Source: Fidelibacterota bacterium (GTDB lineage Bacteria; Pseudomonadota; Alphaproteobacteria; Rhodospirillales; Rhodospirillaceae). From it: a stretch of DNA of 64,000 bases. The stretch covers positions 88,439-152,438 of the forward strand of contig CANJRA010000003.1 of NCBI GenBank assembly GCA_947476625.1, given 5' to 3'. The translations under genes were made by a program, and so were the position numbers. Of this stretch, positions 9,880-19,004 are shown in pieces (within the stretch, counting starts at the first letter, position 1; every line of letters starts with the position of its first letter). The notes beneath the pieces were generated by a model. That model saw only the letters and a list, made by a program, of their open reading frames with translations, searched no databases and was not told the DNA's origin.

Positions 9880-9927
9880 GCGCGTCATCTTATCGGAAAA
9901 CCGATAGTCACTTTTCCGGATCACGCG
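9880..9927. repeat. Imperfect palindromic repeat, family B, copy 1
   Basis: The core ATCGGAAAACCG, a short spacer and CTTTTCCGGATCACGC form an imperfect inverted repeat. A second copy with the same core lies at 36893–36940. Similar mosaic palindromes are scattered through many Rhizobiales and related genomes. It lies just past the methyltransferase stop and two bases from the end of the broken SPOR gene. No transposase for it is seen here. Confidence 0.75.
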
Positions 9928-9928
9928 C

Positions 9929-10798
9929 TCAGTTACCGTCGGCGCTGGCGCGGCAGATTTGATTGGTCTGCTTGAGCTGGTTGCATACCGCTTCGGCATC
10001 GGCGACGGAATTGAACGGACCAGCTATGACGCGATAGAACGTGCCCTAGCCGAGTTCGACCTTGCGAATAACCTGCCTGAGTGACGCCAGCGTGGTTTTG
10101 TTCTGCAAGACGATTTCCTGCCATCACTGCTTGGCGGAGTCTTCCGAACGGAATGATCCAAGATGCACGACAGGACCGGTGATATCGGCCGGTGCCTCTG
10201 CGGCAGACGGCGCGGCTCCGGCAGCTTTGCCTTTGGCCGGCGCGGCTTTGGATGCAGATTTCTTATCGCTGTCCGTTTCCTGCGAGGGCAACAGCCCAGT
10301 CCGCAAGACATGCTCGATGGCGGCTTTTTCCGCTTCGAACTCTGACGTCGTGATCAGATTTTTGACGCGTAGCGCATCTAGGTGCCCAACCATCGCGGCA
10401 CCTTGAATGACGTCGGCCGGCGGCGGCTTGCGTTCCATGCGATCTTCCGGCGCTTGCGGCAAAAGCGCATTGATAATCATTGTGCGTTCCATCGCGTGTT
10501 GCGGGGCCGTAATCGCGCGCATTTCAAACGAACGGCGCAATGCTGCCAAGCGCGCGACAATCGCATCGCTGCCCGGAACGGAACGCTCTAATCCCCCACC
10601 CGCAGGATCTTTGGTATAGGGCAGCAAGGCGCCAACATTCGCGGCGCGGCGGCGCGCATATTCTTCCTGCGTAATCAGGCTTTCGTCTTGCAAGCGCCGC
10701 AACGTTTCAAAGCGCTGCATGACGTTCTTTTCCGCGGCGGTCATGGGAATGTCGCCGAGACCGCGCGAAATCACCGGCATCTTGCCTGGCTCAACCAC
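9929..10798 (-). pseudogene. Broken SPOR-domain (peptidoglycan-binding) protein
   Basis: The reading frame from GTG 10798 gives a helical region and a Lys/Ala/Pro-rich linker, and ends at a TGA (10124–10126) just inside a SPOR domain. Past this stop the frame carries WQEIVLQNKTTLASLRQVIRKVELG, a second stop TAG (10046–10048), then GTFYRVIAGPFNSVADAEAVC, the typical SPOR ending. Upstream, another frame reads LGAVFALGVPAAGKLPTDDE and joins by a frameshift near 10855, so the original gene began further up, near 10920. SPOR domains bind denuded septal peptidoglycan. Two stops and one shift make this a pseudogene. Confidence 0.75.
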
Positions 10799-10928
10799 GG
10801 CCGGGACAAATTCGCGGGTGTCCAGAATGGGCGCAGTCGTTGCCGAGGAGATACCACGGTTTCGTCATCCGTCGGCAGCTTGCCGGCGGCGGGCACACCA
10901 AGCGCAAACACGGCGCCTAGTTGGCGCC

Positions 10929-11454
10929 ATGATGAAACTCACAGGACTGACCGCGACTGGTCTCGCCCGATCGGCCGGCCTTACGCCGTCGACAATTAAC
11001 CGCTTCATGCATAAGCCGGTGCGCCACGCCCTCAGCCAGCGCGCCGACGCCGGTTGCCGGTGTTGCCGCCGACCTGCCGGTTCTGATGGCCGCCACGCAG
11101 GGCATCAACGTAACCAAAGGCGACTTCGCACGCGCCCCGTTCAAAACCCAGCGCCCGCCCTTCCTGGCCGACGACCCGAATGCTTTTGCGATTTTTATGC
11201 CGGATGAGTCCATGATGCCGCGCTTTGATGCCGGCGATATTTTGTACGTCAGCCCCGCCCGCAACGTGGAGGGTGCAAAACGTGATGTGGTCATTGATCG
11301 CAACGGCCGCGGCTTTGTTATCGGCAGCCTATTGAGCGCAACATCGAGCGGTGATCGCAGCGCGACGTTCTCGCCGCAGAGCCGCACCACATTCGAGCGC
11401 GATAAAATCCTCGGACCTTACCGGATCGTCGGCGTGCAGCGTTTGGATGGATAA
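10929..11454 (+). pseudogene. Broken HTH–S24 peptidase-like regulator
   Basis: The first frame from ATG 10929 reads a helix-turn-helix: GLARSAGLTPSTINRFMHKP. It fails after HALSQR, and a different frame continues as VAGVAADLPVLMAATQG and then a LexA/S24-type C-terminal domain from about 11086 to the TAA before 11455. The domain keeps the serine region PDESMMPRFDAGD, but where the catalytic lysine normally follows the V-V-hydrophobic strand the sequence reads GFVIGSLL without Lys. Such proteins are phage-repressor-like regulators. The shift, a short deletion and the missing lysine point to loss of function. The downstream piece alone might still be made from ATG 11086. Confidence 0.6.
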
Positions 11455-11456
11455 CG

Positions 11457-11936
11457 CTAGTTGCGCAATATCACCGTGACGGGCGTCAGCGGCCCGTTCA
11501 CGTCGAAAGCCGCATCCTTCAACTTCGGAGGGGCCATGCGTATCGGTGCGTCGCGCGATACGCCGTAAGGCTCGGCAGGCAAGCCGACCCACGTCTTATC
11601 TAATTTATGATCGTTGTTGCGGTCCTGATAGAGCGCGATCGCATAAATGCCCGGCTTCTCGACCGGCACGCATATCTTCATTTCGCCTTGCACGGCAGGG
11701 GCACGCAGGCGCAAAAGTTTTCTGCCGGACTTCAGGAATTTCTCGGGGTCGTCGTCATGCAAGTCGACGGTGATGGTACCGCGGTCATCACGTATGTTTT
11801 TGACCGACACCAAGATAGAATACGGCAGATGTTCGCAAGATTTCTGGGCAGACACAGCGGTTTCAGCGGCACGGGCCTGCATTTGCCCAGCCGCCGACAC
11901 CAGAACGAGAAGAGAAAGCCAGAGTCTGCTTACCAT
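11457..11936 (-). CDS. DUF2141 secreted protein
   Basis: A 159-residue protein with a signal peptide (MVSRLWLSLLVLVSAAGQMQA) and a mature part typical of DUF2141. The pattern is a β-rich domain with VSVKNIRDDRGTITVDLHDD, KPGIYAIALYQDRNNDHKLDKTW and a late YGVSRDAP. The D-x-N-x-D-like loop (DRNNDHKLD) suggests calcium or metal binding. The function of the family is not established. The gene converges with the S24 remnant, two bases apart. It appears intact. Confidence 0.8.
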   Translation of the reverse strand: MVSRLWLSLLVLVSAAGQMQARAAETAVSAQKSCEHLPYSILVSVKNIRDDRGTITVDLHDDDPEKFLKSGRKLLRLRAPAVQGEMKICVPVEKPGIYAIALYQDRNNDHKLDKTWVGLPAEPYGVSRDAPIRMAPPKLKDAAFDVNGPLTPVTVILRN

Positions 11937-12111
11937 GCGCGCACTTTAGCTCATACATCGGGTCAAAAATGTGACGTCTGCAGTTCGGAAAGAAAAAAGC
12001 CACCCCTTTGCCGGACCGAACATTCGTCCGGACAATGCGATTACTCTAACGCGCGCAACAGTACGCGTCGATACTGTTGATCATGACCTCAAAACGCGGA
12101 AATATTGCACG

Positions 12112-12573
12112 ATGAACAATTCACACATGAAACGCGCCATCGCGTTGGCGCTGCTGGGCATGCAAAGCAAGACGGGCGGCCCCTTTGGAGCGGTCGTCGT
12201 GAAAGACGGCGTCATTGTGGGTGAAGGATAAAATCAAGTTACCTCGACGAACGATCCAACGGCACGCGCGGAAATTGTCGCTATCCGCCATGCGTGCAAA
12301 CGCTTAGGCACGTTTTCGCTGGAAGGCGCCGCGCTCTATACCACCTGCGCGCCCTGCCCGATGTGTTACGCCGCGATCTTTTGGTCGCGGATCGGTGAAA
12401 TTGTTTACGCGACGGATCAAACCGACGACGCGCGCGCTGGCTTCGATGACAAAGTACTGTGGAATGACGTTGGGCTACCGCCGGACGCTCGCAGGCTGCT
12501 TATGCGCCATACCCCCGAAGCCGAAGCCCTATTTGATGCTTGGCTCACTATGCAGGATAAAACGCCGTATTAA
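12112..12573 (+). pseudogene. Broken guanine deaminase-like (CDA fold) gene
   Basis: From ATG 12112 the frame reads MNNSHMKRAIALALLGMQSK, then GGPFGAVVVKDGVIVGEG, and stops at TAA 12229–12231. The same frame continues with NQVTSTNDPTARAEIVAIRHA, TTCAPCPMCYAA and a normal C-terminus to 12573. The length without the stop (153 residues) fits GuaD-like deaminases. The zinc site PCPMC is kept, but the first zinc ligand of the HAE motif is Arg (A-R-A-E), so even a readthrough product should be inactive. Guanine deaminase would convert guanine to xanthine. A stop plus a lost ligand make real decay more likely than sequencing error. Confidence 0.8.
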
Positions 12574-12863
12574 GGCGCCGATATACACGTGAACGGGTGA
12601 ACCCCAAGCCTTCGTTGAGGTACGTCCCGTACAAAAATACCTTTTGCAACTGCAGATTAACTCAGACAACCCTATAAGCTATGTTGTCTGCACTTCCACA
12701 ACTATTAGTAGTTAGTTTATTATCTAATTGGTTGCGAAGAAAAAACGTTTTCCAGCGTTTGGGCCGTGATGCTTGTGAATGATGTCAGCCGCACCTATAC
12801 ACAGCGGTCTGTTACACAGCCGACCTCTACAGAGGCATCCGTCAGAAAAGTTGGGAGCCCGCC

Positions 12864-13922
12864 ATGCAAGCCAAAGCTTACGCCACGCAGTCAGCGACCG
12901 CGAAGTTTGGTCCATTTACGATTGAGCGCCGCGAACCCGGCCCGGCCGATGTGGCGATCGACATTCTGTATTGCGGCGTCTGCCATTCGGACCTTCATAT
13001 CGCGCGCAACGAGTGGGGTGGGGCAAATTACCCTTGCGTGCCCGGCCACGAAATTGTCGGGCGTGTGAGCGCTGTCGGCACCAAAGTGACGAAAGTGAAA
13101 GTCGGCGATTTGGCTGGGGTCGGTTGCTTGGTTGGCAGCTGCCGCACCTGCACTTCCTGCGGCGAAGGTCTCGAGCAATTTTGCGAAACGCCGGGCGGCC
13201 AAATCCTGACGTATAATTCGATCACCCCTGACGGCAAAAATACCTACGGCGGATATTCCGACGCGATTGTGGTCGATGAGCACTTTGTGCTGCGTATCAA
13301 ACATAGCGAGAAAGACCTTGCCGCCGTTGCACCGTTGCTGTGCGCCGGGATTACGGCATGGTCACCCTTACGCAAATGGAATGTCGGGCCGGGCCAGACA
13401 ATCGGCGTGGTCGGTATCGGCGGGCTTGGGCACATGGGCATCAAACTCGCGCGTGCGCTGGGCGCGCGTGTTGTGGCCTTCACAACCTCGGAATCAAAAC
13501 GCCAAGATGCGCTGAAGCTGGGCGCCAACGAAGTGATTGTCTCGAAAGATGCCGCCGCAATGCAGGCGCAAGCCGGCACACTCGATTTCATCCTCAATAC
13601 AGTGGCGGCGTCGCACAATCTCGATGCGTTTTTGAATTTGCTCAAACGTGATGGCGTGATGGTTCTGCTGGGCGTGCCTTCAACCCCGCATCCGTCGCCG
13701 AGTACGCGCGCATTGGTCCGTAAACGCCGCCAGCTTGCGGGTTCGATCATCGGCGGTATTCCTGAGACTCAGGAGATGCTCGATTTCTGTGCCGAAAGGG
13801 GGATCGTCTCGGACGTCGAAACCATTGCCATGCAGGATATCGAAAAAGCCTATGAGCGCATGCTGCAGAGCGATGTGAAGTATCGCTTCGTCATCGACAT
13901 GGCGACGCTAAAGGCGGGTTAG
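12864..13922 (+). CDS. Zinc-dependent NAD(P) alcohol/aldehyde dehydrogenase (YahK/CAD-like)
   Basis: A 352-residue medium-chain dehydrogenase. Catalytic zinc ligands are Cys37 (CGVCHSD) and His62 (GHEIVG). The structural zinc has Cys93, Cys96, Cys99 and Cys107. The cofactor motif is GIGGLGHMG. The pattern and length match the cinnamyl-alcohol-dehydrogenase-type aldehyde reductases, which mostly use NADP. The ATG at 12864 has GGGAG eight bases upstream. It stands alone after about 290 bases without a convincing gene, so it probably has its own promoter. The natural substrate is not evident. Confidence 0.9.
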   Translation: MQAKAYATQSATAKFGPFTIERREPGPADVAIDILYCGVCHSDLHIARNEWGGANYPCVPGHEIVGRVSAVGTKVTKVKVGDLAGVGCLVGSCRTCTSCGEGLEQFCETPGGQILTYNSITPDGKNTYGGYSDAIVVDEHFVLRIKHSEKDLAAVAPLLCAGITAWSPLRKWNVGPGQTIGVVGIGGLGHMGIKLARALGARVVAFTTSESKRQDALKLGANEVIVSKDAAAMQAQAGTLDFILNTVAASHNLDAFLNLLKRDGVMVLLGVPSTPHPSPSTRALVRKRRQLAGSIIGGIPETQEMLDFCAERGIVSDVETIAMQDIEKAYERMLQSDVKYRFVIDMATLKAG

Positions 13923-14208
13923 GTTGGATAGCGTCGGCAACGGCCGTCTCATTCCTGCTCGCCAAAGCGGAAATTATCAATAAAACATTGATTATAAACA
14001 AAAATATTCATAACTATCGGCGCGGTGGCGGCCTGGAACGCTTGGCTGTTCGCAGGGGCGACATGGGTGGCCGGAATGTGCCCCGGTGCTGTTCTCACGA
14101 GCGGATGCACATGACGCTTAACGCTATTTACCTAGCGTTCAATTCCATTTATCTAAGGGGCCGACAATATTCCTGCGTAAGTTCGTTTACGTCAGGGGGA
14201 GATACGTT

Positions 14209-15516
14209 ATGGGGGAGACACAGGTTATGAACGCTACGGATTCCGCGGTTCCAAGTTCCTCTGATCAGATAACTAAAAAAGTTTTCGCACGGCTCATCCC
14301 CCTGCTGCTTCTCTGTTATTTCATAGCTTATTTGGACCGAATCAACGTCGGCTTTGCAAAATTGCAAATGCTGGCCGATCTGCAGTTTAGTGAAACTGTC
14401 TATGGTCTGGGCGCCGGTATATTTTTCATCGGCTACGTGATCTTCGAAGTTCCAGCCAATCTTATTCTGATGCGGATCGGTGCGCGCGTCTGGATCACCA
14501 TGATCCTGGTAGCGTTCGGTGTCATTTCGTCCATGACAATCTTTGTCCAGTCCGCGACCTCGTTTTACATTTTGCGCCTCCTGCTCGGTATTACCGAAGC
14601 CGGGTTCATTCCTGCCGTGTTGTATTATCTGACGCTGTGGTTTCCCTCGGCGCAACGCGGAAAAGCCTCGGCACTCTTTCTCGCGGGTATTCCACTCTCG
14701 GGCGCCATCGGCGCGCCGCTTTCCGGTTGGATCATGAATCAGTTTGCTGGCGTTATGGGGATGTCGGGATGGAAATGGGTATTTCTGCTGGAAGGATCGC
14801 CCGCGATCATCCTGGGTCTGATCTGTTACTACTATCTCGATAACGACATTGATTCGGCCAAATGGCTTAACAGCCAGGAAAAGGCGCAGCTCAAGAAAAC
14901 CCTCGACTTTGAAACCACAGGCAAGAGCCATTCGATTCGCGATGGTTTGACGAACCCACGCGTCTGGCTTCTCAGCGGAACGTATTTCTTTCTCACAATG
15001 GGGCTCTATGGCATCAGCTTTTGGTTGCCGAGCATCATTCGCGAGACCGGCGTTGCTGACCCGCTGAACGTCGGGTTGCTGACGTCTATTCCTTACATCT
15101 TCGCGCTCGGTGCGATGTATTTGGTCGGACTTAGCTCCGACAAAAGAAAAGAGCGCCGGTGGCACCTTGCTGGATGCGCCCTCATGGGCGCGATTGGCCT
15201 GACCGTGAGCGTGTTCTTTGCCCACAATACAGTCATCGCCCTCGCGGCTTTGACCGTCGCGGCTATGGGCATTATCCCCTGCGTCCCGCAGTTTTATACC
15301 TTGGTGCCCGCTATCGCGAGCGGCGCCGCGGCGGCCATGGCGATCGCGGTCGCCAATTCGGTCGGCAGCATCTCGGGCTTCATTGCTCCGTACCTGATCG
15401 GTTTTGTCAAAGACACAACGGGCAACACTACCTACGGCGTGATGACTCTCGCTGTCGCTTTGGTCATCGGTGCCGCGCTTGTGTTTGCAAATCCGGCAAA
15501 GTTAGTGAACCGATAA
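14209..15516 (+). CDS. MFS transporter, anion:cation symporter (ACS) family
   Basis: A 435-residue protein with 12 predicted membrane segments. The start of TM1 with IAYLDRINVGFAKLQM is the signature of ACS carriers (phthalate, tartrate, glucarate, 4-hydroxyphenylacetate and similar organic acids). LRLLLGITEAGFIPAVLYYL is the second typical motif. It starts at ATG 14209, seven bases after GGGGGAG; ATG 14227 also has a purine-rich site. It is followed in the same direction by a SAF-domain oxidoreductase, which suggests uptake and breakdown of one organic acid. The substrate is not identified. Confidence 0.87.
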   Translation: MGETQVMNATDSAVPSSSDQITKKVFARLIPLLLLCYFIAYLDRINVGFAKLQMLADLQFSETVYGLGAGIFFIGYVIFEVPANLILMRIGARVWITMILVAFGVISSMTIFVQSATSFYILRLLLGITEAGFIPAVLYYLTLWFPSAQRGKASALFLAGIPLSGAIGAPLSGWIMNQFAGVMGMSGWKWVFLLEGSPAIILGLICYYYLDNDIDSAKWLNSQEKAQLKKTLDFETTGKSHSIRDGLTNPRVWLLSGTYFFLTMGLYGISFWLPSIIRETGVADPLNVGLLTSIPYIFALGAMYLVGLSSDKRKERRWHLAGCALMGAIGLTVSVFFAHNTVIALAALTVAAMGIIPCVPQFYTLVPAIASGAAAAMAIAVANSVGSISGFIAPYLIGFVKDTTGNTTYGVMTLAVALVIGAALVFANPAKLVNR

Positions 15517-15618
15517 CGCTAATTGGTTCGGTTTACATCATCGGCAAAATCACCTTTATAACGCTCGTCTAATTGGACTGGCGTTTAGGGACGATTGGCC
15601 TCGTAAGCTGGCAGGAAA

Positions 15619-16959
15619 ATGAATCTCTCGTTTATGCTTGCGGCACGCTGTGAAGAACGTCGTCCTGTTCGTGTCGGCGTGATCGGGGCCGGAAAATTCG
15701 GATCTATGTTCCTGGCCCAGGCGGTCAGAACGCCTGGACTACACGTTGTCGGCATCGCTGATCTGAGCGCCGCGCGTATCGCGCAGGCACTGACACGCAC
15801 GGGCTGGGCAAAAGAGCAGTATGCGGCGACGTCGCTCATCGATGCAACCAAGCACGGCACAACGCATATCCTAGACAATGCCGAGGCTTTGATATCGTAC
15901 GAACAACTCGACGTTATCGTCGAAGCCACCGGAAATCCGGCAGCGGGTATTCGCCACGCCCTTTTGTGTTGCCAACATCGCCACCACATCATCATGGTGA
16001 ATGTGGAAGCCGACGCCTTGGCGGGGCCTCTGCTTGCGCGCCGCGCGGCCGAAGCCGGAATTGTCTATTCTTTTGCATATGGCGATCAACCGGCGCTGAT
16101 TGCCGAATTGGTCGATTGGGCGAGAACGTCCGGATTCGATGTCGTATGTGCGGGCAAAGGTACGAAGTATCTGCCCATCTATCATCAATCCACGCCCGAT
16201 ACCGTTTGGGGACACTACGGGTTTTCCGAGGAGCGGGTTCGGGGGGGTGATTTCAACCCTCAGATGTTCAATTCTTTTTTGGACGGCACCAAGTCGGCGC
16301 TTGAAATGGCCGCTGTGTCAAACGCGACTGGCCTGAGACCGCCCGAAAATGGGCTGTCATTCCCGCCCTGCGGCGCAGATGACCTGCCGTTGATTTTGAA
16401 ACCCCAAAGTGACGGCGGTGTGCTGGCGTACAAGGGGACCGTTGAGGTTGTTTCGTCGCTCGAGCGCGATGGCCGGGCGGTGTTCAGAGATTTGAGATGG
16501 GGCGTCTACGTCACGATTGACGCGCCGAACGATTATGTCCGCAATTGTTTTGCCGAGTACGGATTACGCACCGATCCTTCGGGAAAATATACCGCCATGT
16601 ATAAGCCGTACCATCTCATCGGCCTTGAAGTCGGCCTTTCGGTTGCGAGCGCAGCGCTGCGCGGCGAGCCCACGGGAACAACGCGCGCGTTCAATGCCGA
16701 TATTGCGGCCACGGCAAAGCGCGACTTGCGTGAAGGCGAGCGGCTGGATGGCGAGGGCGGCTATACCGTTCACGGCACGCTCATTCCTGCGCAACGCTCG
16801 CTTGCCATGAAAGCGCTTCCCATAGGACTTGCGCACGGCATGCAATTGCGCAGACCGGTTGAAGCCGGCGCCTTGCTGAGTTGGGACGACGTTGTCATCG
16901 ACCAAACGCGTGATGACGTAAAAGTCCGCCGCCAAATGGAAGCGGAAGAAGCCATTTAG
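15619..16959 (+). CDS. NAD(P)-binding oxidoreductase with SAF domain (homoserine dehydrogenase-like)
   Basis: A 446-residue protein. The N-terminal Rossmann motif VGVIGAGKFGSMF lies at residues 19–31, followed by DVIVEATGNPAAG and a catalytic-like central part with CAGKGTKYLP. The C-terminal region has LKALPIGLAHG-like and EAGALLSWDDVVID segments typical of SAF domains. Proteins of this layout occur in sugar-acid and polyol breakdown gene sets. It follows the ACS transporter by 102 bases in the same direction, which supports a shared catabolic role. The reaction is not known from sequence. GGCAGGAAA upstream is an adequate ribosome binding site. Confidence 0.75.
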   Translation: MNLSFMLAARCEERRPVRVGVIGAGKFGSMFLAQAVRTPGLHVVGIADLSAARIAQALTRTGWAKEQYAATSLIDATKHGTTHILDNAEALISYEQLDVIVEATGNPAAGIRHALLCCQHRHHIIMVNVEADALAGPLLARRAAEAGIVYSFAYGDQPALIAELVDWARTSGFDVVCAGKGTKYLPIYHQSTPDTVWGHYGFSEERVRGGDFNPQMFNSFLDGTKSALEMAAVSNATGLRPPENGLSFPPCGADDLPLILKPQSDGGVLAYKGTVEVVSSLERDGRAVFRDLRWGVYVTIDAPNDYVRNCFAEYGLRTDPSGKYTAMYKPYHLIGLEVGLSVASAALRGEPTGTTRAFNADIAATAKRDLREGERLDGEGGYTVHGTLIPAQRSLAMKALPIGLAHGMQLRRPVEAGALLSWDDVVIDQTRDDVKVRRQMEAEEAI

Positions 16960-16995
16960 CTGGCCTTCATCGCCGGAAAATGTGTAGGAAGGCCT

Positions 16996-18291
16996 ATGGC
17001 TCAAGACCTTCGTGTAGATGAGCTTCCCCCAAGCGGGCTTCCCATAAGCGAACTAGGCCCCATGGGCGACGGTGTGCACCAGTCGGAGCGCGGTCGTATC
17101 TATATCGAGCGGGCGCTGCCGGGCGACAGGGTTCATGCCAAAATTCATAAGGGCACAGGCAGCGTTCTCCGGGGTGACTTGATCCATGTAGTGGAGTCCT
17201 CACCGCATCGCGCGACGCCGCCGTGTCCGCACTATGATGCCTGCGGCGGTTGCACCCTTCAGCATGCCGATGACGCATTTTACCGGAAGTGGAAGACCGT
17301 GATCGTCCGCGCCGCTTTGGATAAGAGCGGAATAACCCCCGAAAAGTGGGAGGACTCTATTTTTCTTCCCGCCGGTCACCGCCGTCGTGTCACGTTCGCG
17401 GCGTCTAAGAAAAAGAACGTCGTCACGCTGGGATATTTTCGGCGGCGTTCGCACACGGTGACTGAGATCACCTCATGTCTTACGGCCGACCCCGCAATCA
17501 TGAACCTGCGTGCGGGTCTGGCGGTGGCGTTGGTGCCGATTTTACAAGATGGGAAAATCGCCGACGTTTTCATTCAGACGATCAATGGCTCCTACGACGT
17601 GGTCATTACCGGTCCCATCGGCAAAAAAGGCGTGCCTGATTTGCAGGTATATGAGGCTCTCGCGCATCTGACTCAAACATTGGGCGTCAACCGCGTAGGC
17701 TGGCGTGCGAGCGACCGCGAAGCTGTTGAAGTCATGCTCGAAGTTCATCCTGTGTATGCGACGTTCGGCAAGCTCGATGTTGCGCTGCCGCCGCTAGCAT
17801 TCTTGCAACCCACCAAAGTTGGTGAGGACGCGCTGGTGCGTGCGGTCATGGGGCTGTTACCGCTATCCGGTAAATTCGCCGATCTTTTTTCCGGTTGTGG
17901 GACTTTCAGCGGCCCGATGTTAGAGCGCGGCGCCGTCGATGCGTATGACAGCACGGTTTCCGCCGTCCAGGCCCTCGATAAATCTAAAGGCGCTAAGCCA
18001 TTGAAAGCGATTTACCGGGATCTTTTCCGCAACCCGCTGCGGCGCGATGAAGCGAGCCGGTATGACGCGATTGTTTTCGATCCGCCGCGTGCGGGCGCCC
18101 AGGAGCAGGCGAGAGAACTCTCCGCCAGCCAAACGCCTCGCCTTGTCGGGGTTTCCTGCAACCCCGTGAGCTTCGCCCGCGATGCCCGCGTTTTGTTGGA
18201 TGGTGGGTATTGCTTCGAGAGCATCATGATCGTCGATCAGTTTACCTGGTCGCATCATGTCGAGTTAGTCGCATCGTTTACTCGGCGGTGA
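16996..18291 (+). CDS. 23S rRNA (uracil-C5)-methyltransferase, RlmD/TrmA family
   Basis: A 431-residue SAM-dependent RNA methyltransferase. The N-terminal ~65 residues look like a TRAM-type RNA-binding domain. The 4Fe-4S cysteines are Cys77, Cys83, Cys86 (C-P-x4-C-x2-C) and Cys161. The SAM region is FADLFSGCGTFSGPML, followed by FDPPRAGA, and the catalytic nucleophile is Cys388 in SCNP. This set is diagnostic of the RumA/TrmA family; alphaproteobacteria often have one such enzyme acting on 23S rRNA uridines (747/1939 type). The exact site is uncertain. It lies 36 bases after the SAF oxidoreductase. Confidence 0.88.
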   Translation: MAQDLRVDELPPSGLPISELGPMGDGVHQSERGRIYIERALPGDRVHAKIHKGTGSVLRGDLIHVVESSPHRATPPCPHYDACGGCTLQHADDAFYRKWKTVIVRAALDKSGITPEKWEDSIFLPAGHRRRVTFAASKKKNVVTLGYFRRRSHTVTEITSCLTADPAIMNLRAGLAVALVPILQDGKIADVFIQTINGSYDVVITGPIGKKGVPDLQVYEALAHLTQTLGVNRVGWRASDREAVEVMLEVHPVYATFGKLDVALPPLAFLQPTKVGEDALVRAVMGLLPLSGKFADLFSGCGTFSGPMLERGAVDAYDSTVSAVQALDKSKGAKPLKAIYRDLFRNPLRRDEASRYDAIVFDPPRAGAQEQARELSASQTPRLVGVSCNPVSFARDARVLLDGGYCFESIMIVDQFTWSHHVELVASFTRR

Positions 18292-18331
18292 CGACCATCT
18301 ACCAGACTGAGCGGGGGCGTGCCGTCCGGCT

Positions 18332-18981
18332 TTAATGCCAGCCATGACTCATTGCTATGCGCACGGCATCGGTGCGGCTGCCTGATTTTATTTTCCGGTA
18401 AAAATTTCTGAGGTGCACCTTGACAGACACCTCTTGTATATCAAGCGCGAGCGATTTCCTTGTTCACTTTTCGGGCGATTAAAAGCCGAAGGACAGATGC
18501 TTCCTGCTCGCTCATTTTCTCAAAGCCCGCGGTAGATCTGGCGGAAGACGTAGATTGATCCTTGTTGTCGGAATACCCCCCATTGCCGTCATCTTCCAGC
18601 AGTTTCGGTGGAAGATAAGTCTCACCTTCGAGTACCATTTTCAGCGCCATGAGCAGCGCTTTGCCTTTAGCGGTCTTAGGGATGTAACCGTTAGCACCGA
18701 ATTGCATCGTGGTGCGGATCACGGCGGGCTCTGTGTGGCCGGAAACGACGACGATGGGGTGTATCCGGCAACACGCCACGCACTTCGGCAATGCTCTGGG
18801 GCCCGTTCATCCCCGGCATCTGTAAATCCATCACCACCATGCTGGCTGTTTCGCGCGCGAGCGACATCACCTCGTGTAGCGAGCTTGCTTCGGCGATATC
18901 AACGCTGTCGGAAAGCTGCTTCAGGTATTAGCGTAAACTTTCGCGAACCAGAAAATGATCGTCCGCCAAAATGATCCGCAC
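18332..18981 (-). pseudogene. Broken LuxR-type response regulator
   Basis: Read from GTG 18981, the receiver domain begins VRIILADDHFLVRESLR and hits TAA at 18928–18930. The frame continues with YLKQLSDSVDIAEA and the phosphorylation motif VVMDLQMPGMNG. A one-base shift in GGGG (18756–18759) then moves to IVVVSGHTEPAVIR and the conserved Lys region GYIPKTAKG. The LuxR helix-turn-helix starts as MSEQEASVLRLLIARKVNKEIARA and needs one more shift near 18446 to continue with LDIQEVSVKVHLRNFYRKI. One stop and two shifts make this inactive. No histidine kinase is adjacent. Confidence 0.78.
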
Positions 18982-19004
18982 CCTCGCCCCCCCCCAGGCC
19001 CGCT

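Noticed and set aside
1..12600. Complete nonulosonic acid/flagellin glycosylation cluster
   Set aside because: A cytidylyltransferase, a nucleotidyltransferase and a GNGPSL-type remnant are present, but they are apart and the sugar-making genes are not seen.
12574..12863. Small gene or RNA between the deaminase remnant and the alcohol dehydrogenase
   Set aside because: No open frame with a start signal and no stable RNA-like fold was convincing.
14149..15225. 358-codon open frame opposite the ACS transporter
   Set aside because: It mirrors a membrane protein gene and is rich in Arg/His/Gln, as antisense frames of such genes are.
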